Positions 16,200 through 23,520 of a DNA stretch of 37,553 nt are shown here, in pieces. This DNA is from Noviherbaspirillum sp. Root189. GTDB lineage: Bacteria; Pseudomonadota; Gammaproteobacteria; Burkholderiales; Burkholderiaceae_D. The stretch is from NCBI RefSeq assembly GCF_001428545.1, contig NZ_LMHZ01000067.1, positions 297,894 to 335,446 on the forward strand, written 5' to 3'. The translations under genes and the position numbers were made by a program. The notes under the pieces are model-generated. The model was not told the origin of the DNA and did no database searches. It worked only from the letters and a program-made list of their open reading frames with translations. Position 1 is the stretch's first letter; each line of letters opens with the position of its first letter.

Positions 16200-17213
16200 A
16201 TGAAGGCAATCGGAATCCCCGCTGAAACTTCCGACCGCGACATCGAGTCGCTGGTCGACCTCGATATTCCCTTTCCAGTAGCCGAGGGACGGGATCTCCT
16301 GGTCAGAGTCGAGGCAGTGTCGGTCAATCCGGTTGATATAAAAATGCGCAGTGCACGGCCGCATGGCGACGGACGACCACGCATTCTCGGCTGGGATGCT
16401 GCCGGCACGGTGGTGGATGTTGGCTCGCAAGTGACACTGTTTGTACCGGGAGACCGTGTCTTCTATGCGGGCAGCCTCTTGCGTCCCGGCTGCAACGCGG
16501 AACTGCACCTGGTTGACGAACGCCTGGCGGGGGCGATGCCGGCGTCGCTTGGTTTCGCAGAGGCCGCTGCGCTGCCCGTCGCGTCGCTGGCTGGATGGGA
16601 AGCGTTATTCGAGCGCATGCGTATTTCGACGAATGGCGATGATGCTGGAAAAACCGTGCTCGTCATCGGTGGCGCCGGTGGGGTAGGGTCAATGGCAATC
16701 CAGCTGGCGAAAGCCGTCGGGAAACTTCATGTGATTGCGACTGCATCACGGGCAGAATCGCAGGCATGGTGCAGCCATCTCGGCGCCGACATTGTCGTTG
16801 ACCATCGTGAGGATCTTTCGGCACAACTTGCCGCGCACAACATACGAACGGTTGATTTTATTCTCTGTTTGGCCGATACGGACCGGTATTTTTCAACCAT
16901 GGCAAAGCTTATCAAACCCCACGGGCATATTTGCTCGCTGGTAGAAAGCGAATCCCCGTTGCCCATGAATGAATTGCGCGGAAAGAGTGCTTCGTTCAGC
17001 TGGGAAGGCATGTTTACCCGCTCACTGCACGCGACACCCGACATGATAGAGCAGCACCGCATACTAAATCGCATTGCCAGCCTGATTGATGCCGGGAAAT
17101 TGCGCAGTACCGCGAAAAATCACTTTAAAGGCCTGAACGCGAATAACCTTCGGCAGGCGCATGCGCTGCTGGAAGCCGGGAACATGATTGGCAAACTCGT
17201 ACTGGCAGCATAG
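16200..17213 (+). CDS. Zinc-independent MDR-family oxidoreductase, quinone-reductase-like
   Basis: This 337-residue medium-chain dehydrogenase/reductase belongs to the zinc-binding-alcohol-dehydrogenase-like (ZADH/quinone reductase) branch. The N-terminal GroES-like domain contains VEAVSVNPVDIKMR and ILGWDAAGTVVDVG. The Rossmann domain has the nucleotide loop GGAGGVGSMAIQLAKAVG (from about residue 157). The cysteine cluster of structural zinc and the catalytic Cys/His set of true alcohol dehydrogenases are absent. This points to an NADPH-dependent reduction of a double bond or quinone. It is 7 bases after the Bug gene, with a weak GGGCG site. In the pathway it might reduce an enoyl or keto intermediate. 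That role is inferred from context only. Confidence 0.85.
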   Translation: MKAIGIPAETSDRDIESLVDLDIPFPVAEGRDLLVRVEAVSVNPVDIKMRSARPHGDGRPRILGWDAAGTVVDVGSQVTLFVPGDRVFYAGSLLRPGCNAELHLVDERLAGAMPASLGFAEAAALPVASLAGWEALFERMRISTNGDDAGKTVLVIGGAGGVGSMAIQLAKAVGKLHVIATASRAESQAWCSHLGADIVVDHREDLSAQLAAHNIRTVDFILCLADTDRYFSTMAKLIKPHGHICSLVESESPLPMNELRGKSASFSWEGMFTRSLHATPDMIEQHRILNRIASLIDAGKLRSTAKNHFKGLNANNLRQAHALLEAGNMIGKLVLAA

Positions 17214-17253
17214 ATACTTTTTTTCACAATATCAGGCTCACCAAGGAGAACTG

Positions 17254-18414
17254 ATGCTTCCTTTAAACGGCATTCGCGTACTGGACCTGAGCACGGTTGT
17301 ATTCGGCCCTTACGCCAGCCAGATCCTTGCCGACTACGGCGCAGACGTCATTAAGATTGAAACCCCGGAAGGAGATTCGACCCGAAAGACAGGACCGACG
17401 ACCGAGCCCGGCATGAGTGCAATTTTCCTGGGTGTTAACCGTGGCAAGCGCAGCGTCGTGCTGGACTTGAAGACTCCCGCAGCCCGGGAAGCGCTGCTCA
17501 AGCTTGTCGACACCGCTGATGTGTTAATGCACAGTATCCGCCCACAAAAGTTAGCTGCCATCGGGCTGGACCCGGATACACTGCGCAAACGCAATCCGCG
17601 CCTCGTGTATGTCGGCCTGCTCGGATTTTCGGAGGACGGACCCTACGGAGGGATGCCTGCATACGATGACATCATTCAGGGACTGTCCGGTAGCGCCGCA
17701 CTGATGGAAAAACAGACCGGGACGCCACAGTATTTCCCTACCATCGCAGGTGACAAAACCTGTGCGCTGGTTGCCGCGCACGCGATCCTCGCGGCACTGT
17801 TCAAGCGCGAACGTACAGGCACGGGCTCGTATGTCGAAGTGCCAATGCTGGAATCCATGGTGGCGTTCAATCTTGTTGAACATTTTTACGGCCAGCATTT
17901 CGATCCGCCACTTGCCGCTGCCGGCTACCCCCGCGTATTGAATCAGTGGCGGCGCCCTTACCGCACGACCGATGGATACGTCTGTGCGATGCCCTATACC
18001 GATGTACATTGGCAGCGCTTTTTCATTGAGTCTGGCAGACCGGCCCTTGCCAGCGACGAACGCTTTATAAACATTGCTGCTCGTACGACTCATATTGCAC
18101 AGTTATATGAGATAGCCGCGGAGGTGATTGCGGGCCGAAGCACCGATGCGTGGCTGAAAACCTTCAGCCGGCTAGAGATACCCGCATCGCCGATGCTCCG
18201 GCTCGAAGAACTGCAGCAGGACGAACATCTGCGACAGACAGGCTTCTTTGAAACGCTGACTGATCCCCACATGGGGCAGCTCGCTTTTCCTGGTGTTCCC
18301 GTGAAATTTGACCATGAGCGCCCCCCTGTGCGCATGGCGCCACGGCTGGGGGAGCATACCGAGGAAGTCATGGCCGAACTTGGTATTGCGAAGCCCCACA
18401 ATTCTGACGACTGA
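17254..18414 (+). CDS. CaiB/BaiF (class III) CoA-transferase, second copy
   Basis: This 386-residue family III CoA-transferase differs clearly from the protein at 11715. It opens LPLNGIRVLDLSTVVFGPYASQILADYGADVIKIE, keeps NRGKRSVVLDLK, and has the expected nucleophilic Asp in MPAYDDIIQGLSG (two adjacent Asp residues). It ends GEHTEEVMAELG. AAGGAGA seven bases before ATG 17254 fixes the start; an in-frame extension upstream overlaps the preceding gene in another frame. It sits directly before the MaoC-like gene with a 9-base gap. It could act later in the pathway, for example recycling CoA from the product to fresh substrate. Confidence 0.9.
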   Translation: MLPLNGIRVLDLSTVVFGPYASQILADYGADVIKIETPEGDSTRKTGPTTEPGMSAIFLGVNRGKRSVVLDLKTPAAREALLKLVDTADVLMHSIRPQKLAAIGLDPDTLRKRNPRLVYVGLLGFSEDGPYGGMPAYDDIIQGLSGSAALMEKQTGTPQYFPTIAGDKTCALVAAHAILAALFKRERTGTGSYVEVPMLESMVAFNLVEHFYGQHFDPPLAAAGYPRVLNQWRRPYRTTDGYVCAMPYTDVHWQRFFIESGRPALASDERFINIAARTTHIAQLYEIAAEVIAGRSTDAWLKTFSRLEIPASPMLRLEELQQDEHLRQTGFFETLTDPHMGQLAFPGVPVKFDHERPPVRMAPRLGEHTEEVMAELGIAKPHNSDD

Positions 18415-18423
18415 AAGGACAAC

Positions 18424-18900
18424 ATGAGCGACACAAAACCGGTGCAGCAACTTGGTCAGGGATTTTATTGGCAGGACCTGGAGCCAGGTCAACGCCTCAA
18501 GACTTTTCGTCGTACCGTGACCGAAGCCGACCTCGTCGGATTTATTGGCGTCACCGGCATGCTGGAAGTCATGTTCATCGATAGTGAGCCGCTTGAAGGT
18601 GGCATTGCAGGCAGACCGGTGCCTGCTGCGCTCACCTATACCTTGATCGAAGGTTTGCTATTGCAAACCATGATCCAGGGAACTGGTCTTGCAATGCTGG
18701 AACTGACACAGAAAATCCATGCTCCCGTTTTGGTCAACGACCGCATTTATGCCATTGTCGAAGTCGACAATATACGTCCTACCTCGAAAGGTGGCAGGGC
18801 GATCGTCGACTCCACTATCAAAGTCTATAACCAGCGCGATGAACTGGTAATGACTTACACCGCTCGGCGGATGCTGGCGGGACGTAACCATGCGACATAA
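18424..18900 (+). CDS. MaoC-like hot-dog protein without the usual hydratase dyad
   Basis: This 158-residue single hot-dog protein shows the MaoC signature shape: TVTEADLVGFIGVTG, then GRPVPAALTYTLIEGLL, KIHAPVLVNDRIYAIVEV and a GGRAIVDSTIKVYNQ strand. In active (R)-hydratases the segment after the Gly reads D-x4-H (as in SGDFNPLH). Here it is TGMLEVMF, so both catalytic Asp and His appear replaced by Met and Phe. It may therefore bind an acyl-CoA without hydrating it, act as a partner subunit, or have shifted chemistry. AAAGGA precedes the ATG. It closes the first part of the operon; a 145-base gap follows. Confidence 0.8.
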   Translation: MSDTKPVQQLGQGFYWQDLEPGQRLKTFRRTVTEADLVGFIGVTGMLEVMFIDSEPLEGGIAGRPVPAALTYTLIEGLLLQTMIQGTGLAMLELTQKIHAPVLVNDRIYAIVEVDNIRPTSKGGRAIVDSTIKVYNQRDELVMTYTARRMLAGRNHAT

Positions 18901-19045
18901 GGACATTCCGGCGTGAGTGGCATGCCAGTGAAATTTGCAGTGCAGACAGATACGAACGTAGGTAAGCGCGGAATAAGCGTCTCGTTCGGTACATCAATGT
19001 AGCAATCGCCATATCCGGCAACACACCAATTTAAGGAGAGACAAA

Positions 19046-20059
19046 ATGAAATCATTTAGCTTACGCCAGCTTCGATCGGGCTTCACGCAAGCTGGGGTCG
19101 CGATGGCCGTCGGCGTTGCCGCCCTTGTTACCTTTGCCGCACCGGTAGCACAGGCTCAGTCAGCCTACCCGAGCAAGCCCATCACACTAATAGTGCCATT
19201 TCCTCCAGGCGGACCTACCGACCTTGTTGCGCGCGTCCTGGCCCAGAAGATGGGAGAGCAGATGGGGCAGCAGATCATCGTCGACAACCGGGGCGGCGCG
19301 AACGGCAATATTGGTTCAGGGCTGGTCGCAAAGGCGCCAGCTGATGGTTATACGGTGTTGTACAACACCTCGTCCATCGTTCTCAGCCCCGCGCTGTATA
19401 AGAGCCTTTCCTATGATGTGCAGCGGGATCTGATGCCAGTGGCCCTGACGGCAACCGTACCGCTCGCGTTAGTGGTGAATCCATCACTGCCGGTCAACAA
19501 CGTGAAGGAGTTTATTGACTATGCCAAGGCAAATCCCGGCAAGCTTTCCTATGGTTCCGCCGGCAGCGGCAATATCACCCATCTGGGCGCGTTCCAATTC
19601 TTGCAAGCCAATGGCATTGATGCGGTACACGTTCCCTATAAGGGCAGTGCGCCCGCCGACGCTGATCTCGTCGGTGGTCAGATCCAATTCATGACGGACA
19701 CGATCAATTCGGTTGCAAGCTTTGTGCGCGACAAGCGGATGCGCTTGCTCGCCGTCACGACGCCAAAGCGTATTCCCATATTCCCCGATACGCCAACGGT
19801 AGCAGAATCAGGCCTGCCCGGCTTTGAGGTGAGCGCCTGGCAAGGACTGATGGTTCCGGCCAAGACGCCAGAACCCATCATCAAGCGGATCAACAGCGAG
19901 CTGATGAAAGCACTGCAGAGCCCCGATGTTCAAAAGAAGCTGGCTGCCCAAGGCGCTATTCCTCTAGGCTCAACACCGGAAGAATACGGCGCCTACATGA
20001 AATCAGAACTGGCACGCTGGTCGAAAATCGTCAAGCAAACCGGCGTGTCGCTCGACTAA
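19046..20059 (+). CDS. Bug/TctC-family periplasmic solute-binding protein, second copy
   Basis: This 337-residue exported receptor has a signal peptide ending near AQAQSAYPSK (about residue 40). Family motifs are ITLIVPFPPGGPTDLVARVLAQ, IVDNRGGANGNIGS, LSYGSAGSGNITHLG and HVPYKGSAPADADLVGG. AAGGAGAG eight bases before the ATG is a strong site. It is well diverged from the Bug protein at 15209, so the locus supplies two receptors, perhaps for related acids or stereoisomers. The 145-base gap before it, containing no gene, may hold its own promoter. The hairpin at 20072-20119 may end the transcript. Confidence 0.92.
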   Translation: MKSFSLRQLRSGFTQAGVAMAVGVAALVTFAAPVAQAQSAYPSKPITLIVPFPPGGPTDLVARVLAQKMGEQMGQQIIVDNRGGANGNIGSGLVAKAPADGYTVLYNTSSIVLSPALYKSLSYDVQRDLMPVALTATVPLALVVNPSLPVNNVKEFIDYAKANPGKLSYGSAGSGNITHLGAFQFLQANGIDAVHVPYKGSAPADADLVGGQIQFMTDTINSVASFVRDKRMRLLAVTTPKRIPIFPDTPTVAESGLPGFEVSAWQGLMVPAKTPEPIIKRINSELMKALQSPDVQKKLAAQGAIPLGSTPEEYGAYMKSELARWSKIVKQTGVSLD

Positions 20060-20071
20060 GTGTCATATAGA

Positions 20072-20119
20072 GTGTGGATTACTAAGGATATAGCTTTCAT
20101 CGCGCTGAGTAGTCCACAC
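20072..20119 (+). terminator. Long hairpin just after the catabolic operon
   Basis: GTGTGGATTACT (20072-20083) pairs with AGTAGTCCACAC (20108-20119), 11 of 12 bases Watson-Crick plus one U-G pair, across a 24-base loop. No T-run follows, so it may be an atypical terminator or the scar of a mobile element. Confidence 0.4.
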
Positions 20120-20856
20120 GAGAACATTGATGTATGACCGACCGTGATCATGCCGCACATCGCCAGAATGAACCGATTGGAGTAGTAGGGGCGGTGTCAT
20201 TCGGTCCCCGCGCGTAGCAAGGTATACCCGATGGCCCCTGAACAGCCGGCGATAGCCGACTAGAGCCGCCGCTGATGCTGCGGCATAGACGCCATTGGCT
20301 AACTCATAGTCGAAGAAGGGTGGCAGCTCGCGGCCCCGTACCTGCGGGTTTCATTTGCCCTTCTTGAGTTCCCATGCGTACACATCGCCTCGCATCGAGA
20401 ATCGCATGTTGATGCACTCGTGTTCGGTCAGGATGTGTCCAATAACTTCGAAGACAATCTGATTCACGACTTCCAGATCTGCCTAGGTGGCACGTCCCGG
20501 GTTGACATGGCTTCTTCCACGGCCTGAACAACGACAGGTAACGGCCTTTCGTCGAGCAGTGTAGCGACTGGCAACTGACGGAAACACTTGACCATACATT
20601 CGGCAGTGTGTTGTGCCTGCTTTCCATCTTCGAGAAATGTTGTCACACCCTAGCGAGATGCCGTTAATCTCATTCCAGTCCCGGTACGCTTCTTTGTACC
20701 ATGAGAAATACCTTGGCGTGCCATGGCAATGACATTATCGATTGATTTGTTCCATTTTAGGTTAAATGTCGTGCAACTTACGATGGATCAGTGGATGCTA
20801 GCGTTAGTGCATTTTCATAGCGACCTAAAACACTTCATTCCTATTGAAATTACAGT
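20120..20856. other. Spacer between the catabolic and NRPS regions with no clear gene
   Basis: About 740 bases separate the hairpin from the sigma-54 regulator. Frames here are short and interrupted. The only coherent signal is the minus-strand fragment at 20351-20646. Its reading frame, apart from one TGA at 20351-20353, continues open to about 20063 (including ELPPFFDYELANGVYAAA). The part from 20650 to 20856 is AT-richer, and I see nothing in it. Confidence 0.4.
20351..20646 (-). pseudogene. Possible decayed ORF, unrecognised
   Basis: A GTG-started frame from 20646 reads MTTFLEDGKQAQHTAECMVK, then VVVQAVEEAMSTRDVPP, and stops at 20464. An overlapping frame reads ADLEVVNQIVFEVIGHILTE and continues to WELKKGK with a stop at 20351. 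The compositions look protein-like and could be one gene split by a frameshift. No family is recognised and there is no ribosome site. Chance coding is quite possible. Confidence 0.25.
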
Positions 20857-22224
20857 CTATTCCTTAATCGGAATTCCTAGACGCTTTATTTTATCGTAGA
20901 GCGTTTTCTTCGAGATGCGAAGCAAATCTGCGGCCTCAGTCACGCTGGCCTTGCTTCTGGTAAGTGCCTCCGAAATGACAATTTTTTCATAGGCGCCCAC
21001 CTGCTCGCGTAAGGAGCAATCAACGAGAAGACTTTCGGATCTAGGCAGGCCGTTGTTCGAGAGCACGGAGTGTTTTGGACCGACATAGTCAGGCTGCTGT
21101 GCCATGCCAAGCACGAGGCGGTCAGCGAAATTGCGCAATTCCCTGACGTTGCCTGGCCATTCATGTCGCATCCAATCACTCATATCCTGTTCGCTCCAAA
21201 AAGGCATAGGGCGTCCAAACCGGCACGAGGCCTCTGCCACGAAATGGGACAGCAGGAGCGGGATGTCTTCACGGCGATGTGCAAGACGAGGTAAATCGAT
21301 TGTAACTACGCCAATTCGATAGAAAAGATCTGTACGGAACTCGCCCTTCTCGCTTAACTTGATCAAGTCGGTTTTCGTGGCGGCGATGACGCGGCAGTCA
21401 ATCGGAATCAACTGGTTTCCGCCGATGCGCTCGACGCGCCGCTCCTGTAGTACTCTGAGCAGTTTGACTTGTAGCGAAAGTGGCATGCTTTCGATCTCGT
21501 CAAGAAATATCGTTCCTCCACTTGCGTATTCGAATTTACCAATACGGCGCTTTTGCGCCCCGGTGTACGCTCCGGCTTCATGGCCGAACATCTCGCTTTC
21601 AAAGATGGACTCAGGTAAAGCCCCGCAATTGATTGCTACAAATGGCCCTGTGCGTTCACTCATCACGTGAAGCTGTCTTGCAATCACTTCTTTTCCTGTC
21701 CCGGTCTCGCCATTGATCAGAATATCGACGGCCGTTGGCCCAAGACTGGCGACCTGAGCGCGCACTCGGTTAAGTGCCTCGGATTCACCAATCATGAGCG
21801 GTGCAGGAAGACGACTGCGCGAGGTTCTTCGCAGCAGCCGGTCTTCCATAATGAGGGAACGCTTCTCCGATGCGCGTTTGACCGCTCCCAGGAGGCATTC
21901 AGAGGCGAAAGGCTTGGTGACGAAATCATAGGCCCCTGCTCGCATCGCATCGACGGCCATATTGATATCGCCGTGAGCTGTGACAAGAATCACCGGGATG
22001 TCGGGGTCAACCGTGGATACCTCGCGCAGAAGATCCATGCCCGAGCGGCCCGGCAGTCTAACATCGGTCAGTATGACCCCTTCGAAACGCGAGTCGACCG
22101 CCCGGCCTGCGTCCTCCGCCTTGCCAAACTGAAGGACCTCGAATCCACCAAGTTCCAGGGTTTGAGACGTCGCGATACGTAGCGCTGTGTCGTCTTCGAC
22201 AAGAATCACTTTAGAGTTTGGCAC
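20857..22224 (-). CDS. Sigma-54-dependent response regulator, NtrC/DctD family
   Basis: This 455-residue two-component activator opens sigma-54 promoters by ATP hydrolysis. The receiver domain spans about residues 4-115, with the acidic pocket E10-D11-D12, phosphoacceptor D54 (ILTDVRLPG) and signalling Lys in FVTKPF. The AAA+ domain has Walker A GETGTGKE, the sigma-54 loop as GAYTGA (a Tyr variant of GAFTGA), and Walker B GGTIFLDEI. A Fis-type helix-turn-helix ends the protein (SVTEAADLLRISKKTLYDKIKRLG). GTG 22224 is preferred: AAAGGAAA lies just upstream and the residue order then matches the family; longer in-frame starts lack homology. No histidine kinase gene is in the window. The 198 bases up to the dioxygenase gene hold no gene I can recognise. 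It lies beside, and probably controls, the -24/-12 promoter at 23246. Confidence 0.93.
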   Translation of the reverse strand: MPNSKVILVEDDTALRIATSQTLELGGFEVLQFGKAEDAGRAVDSRFEGVILTDVRLPGRSGMDLLREVSTVDPDIPVILVTAHGDINMAVDAMRAGAYDFVTKPFASECLLGAVKRASEKRSLIMEDRLLRRTSRSRLPAPLMIGESEALNRVRAQVASLGPTAVDILINGETGTGKEVIARQLHVMSERTGPFVAINCGALPESIFESEMFGHEAGAYTGAQKRRIGKFEYASGGTIFLDEIESMPLSLQVKLLRVLQERRVERIGGNQLIPIDCRVIAATKTDLIKLSEKGEFRTDLFYRIGVVTIDLPRLAHRREDIPLLLSHFVAEASCRFGRPMPFWSEQDMSDWMRHEWPGNVRELRNFADRLVLGMAQQPDYVGPKHSVLSNNGLPRSESLLVDCSLREQVGAYEKIVISEALTRSKASVTEAADLLRISKKTLYDKIKRLGIPIKE

Positions 22225-22422
22225 TTGGTTTCCTTTCGACTTCCAGGCCGCGATGCCCTTTGACGATCCACATGATCCGTTCCTTGATGCGAAAGCCTGC
22301 CAGCCCATCGCGCGCAATCGTCTTGCACACGATTTTTCGGGGGGCGCCTCCGATCGTCAGACGCATCAAGCACGGAAATCTCGCGGCGAGACGTGTGGGT
22401 CGGCCATGCTCACGGATGACCG

Positions 22423-22947
22423 TTAATAGGATGTCACAGCTTCCGGGAACGATATTTCACTTTGGACGTCACGTTTGAAATCAAGCAGCAGCACGACGCG
22501 GGTTGTGTCGCTCTTGTTCCAAGCTTCGTGAAGATATGTATCGTCGAACACGAAGCAGGATCCGGGGCGCCAGGTTCGCGTCTCGCCGGCGACCTTGATG
22601 CCGCAATCAGCTGGTGTGATGAGTCCGAGATGGCATCTCAGAACTTTATTGGTATAGCCGACATGCGGGGCTATATGTGTGCCGGATGCAAGCGAAGAGA
22701 AGCCAGCAGTGACGAGTCCCGGAATTGTTTCAACCAGTTCGGTCGTCCTCGGACAAAGAGCGCAGTGTTCGTCGACGCGCTTTCCAAATTTGTAGAGCCC
22801 AAAGACCGTCCACTTGCCGCTGTAGATATCGCGCTCCGGCCAATCGATGAAGTAGGTGTTGCTCAAGTTATGCAACTCGTCCAGCACCTTTTGCCACTCG
22901 TTTTGCAGCCGAACGAGCGACGGGAAATCGGTTGTGTCCAAAAACAT
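22423..22947 (-). CDS. Aspartyl/asparaginyl beta-hydroxylase-type Fe(II)/2-oxoglutarate dioxygenase
   Basis: This 174-residue single-domain dioxygenase is of the AspH type. The metal site in this family uses two His without the carboxylate: here H95 in HIAPHVGYTNK and H140 in FDDTYLHEAWN. R150 in TTRVVLLLD is the expected 2-oxoglutarate anchor. The strand LRCHLGLITPADCGIKV matches the family closely. AAGGAG nine bases before the ATG supports the start. It is divergent from the NRPS genes and upstream of the sigma-54 regulator, so it likely hydroxylates an amino acid, free or carrier-bound, for the peptide. Related enzymes hydroxylate Asp or Lys in siderophore and lipopeptide pathways. None of the A domains fully readable here carries an Asp or Lys code, so the target may lie in modules beyond the right edge. 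Confidence 0.9.
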   Translation of the reverse strand: MFLDTTDFPSLVRLQNEWQKVLDELHNLSNTYFIDWPERDIYSGKWTVFGLYKFGKRVDEHCALCPRTTELVETIPGLVTAGFSSLASGTHIAPHVGYTNKVLRCHLGLITPADCGIKVAGETRTWRPGSCFVFDDTYLHEAWNKSDTTRVVLLLDFKRDVQSEISFPEAVTSY

Positions 22948-23047
22948 GGGGCGTGTCTCCTTTTTAGGAAGTCCTGATTTTTTCTTGCCAGCATCAAGGT
23001 TCTGTTGAAACCCGTGCAGTCGCCTTTTTGTGGTGAGAGCGTAACAG

Positions 23048-23086
23048 AATTCGACACAAACCGGGACCGCCGTTACATGTCGAATT
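23048..23086. promoter_or_regulatory. Inverted repeat, candidate enhancer for the sigma-54 activator
   Basis: AATTCGACA (23048-23056) and TGTCGAATT (23078-23086) are perfect 9-bp inverted copies whose centres are 30 bases apart. They lie about 160-200 bases before the -24/-12 promoter, the distance at which NtrC-type activators bind. No other element was found in the 22948-23245 intergenic stretch. Confidence 0.4.
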
Positions 23087-23245
23087 AACCCATCTCAATC
23101 GCCTCGCCTGATCCGGCTCGTGCGCACGTTACCTTTTTCGGAACCGAATCAGGGCGCGTCTGGAATTCCATCCGCAAAGATCGACCCTCGGTTTTCTTGT
23201 GAACTAATCCGTAATGATTTCAACTACTTAGGTTTTTGATCAGAG

Positions 23246-23261
23246 TGGCACGGAACCTGCA
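23246..23261 (+). promoter_or_regulatory. Sigma-54 (-24/-12) promoter of the NRPS operon
   Basis: TGGCACGGAACCTGCA matches the consensus TGGCAC-G-N4-TTGCW with one mismatch (C for the first T of the -12 element). The invariant GG (23247-23248) and GC (23259-23260) are 12 bases apart as required. The predicted start is near 23272, leaving a leader of about 240 bases before the first NRPS codon. A sigma-54 activator gene lies close by, which strengthens the call. Confidence 0.75.
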
Positions 23262-23373
23262 CTTATGGTACCTCGGCAATAAGACTTCACGATGACATCC
23301 TACTTTGCTGCGACGCCGCATTCTGCGCCGCCTGCGAGTCGCGGGGATGGAATCCGAGCCGGAGGAGTACGAC

Positions 23374-23520
23374 GTGAATATAACTCTATTTGATTTGCAC
23401 GAGAGCGTGGACGGGTTCGCCTTCACGCTTTGCCGGTGTCGGGCGGTCGCGACAAAGACCGGTCGGGCACTCACGTGTTCCGGGCTGACAGACTGTGGTG
23501 AAGGAGGTATTCGTGATTGA
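23374..23520 (+). CDS. Small 48-residue cysteine-containing ORF in the NRPS leader
   Basis: A GTG at 23374 lies six bases after GGAGGAG (23361-23367), a strong ribosome site. It opens a frame (MNITLFDLHESVDGFAF then TLCRCRAVATKTGRAL) that runs to TGA 23518-23520. The frame overlaps the NRPS start by eight bases (GTGATTGA), so the two would be translationally coupled. It contains four cysteines (two as CRC) and is not MbtH-like: the MbtH tryptophans and overall pattern are absent. It may be a leader peptide, a small accessory protein, or coincidental coding with the ribosome site used otherwise. The family is not recognised. Confidence 0.4.
   Translation: MNITLFDLHESVDGFAFTLCRCRAVATKTGRALTCSGLTDCGEGGIRD

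Noticed and set aside
22225-22422. Sensor kinase or other gene between the dioxygenase and the response regulator
   Set aside because: Translation in all minus-strand frames shows no kinase motifs; only 198 bases are available.
22462-22977. 171-codon plus-strand frame opposite the dioxygenase
   Set aside because: The minus strand encodes a clear AspH-type enzyme with metal ligands; the plus frame has no recognisable features.
23374-23520. MbtH-like protein gene upstream of the NRPS
   Set aside because: The small ORF there lacks the conserved MbtH tryptophans and the overall sequence pattern, so that name was not used.
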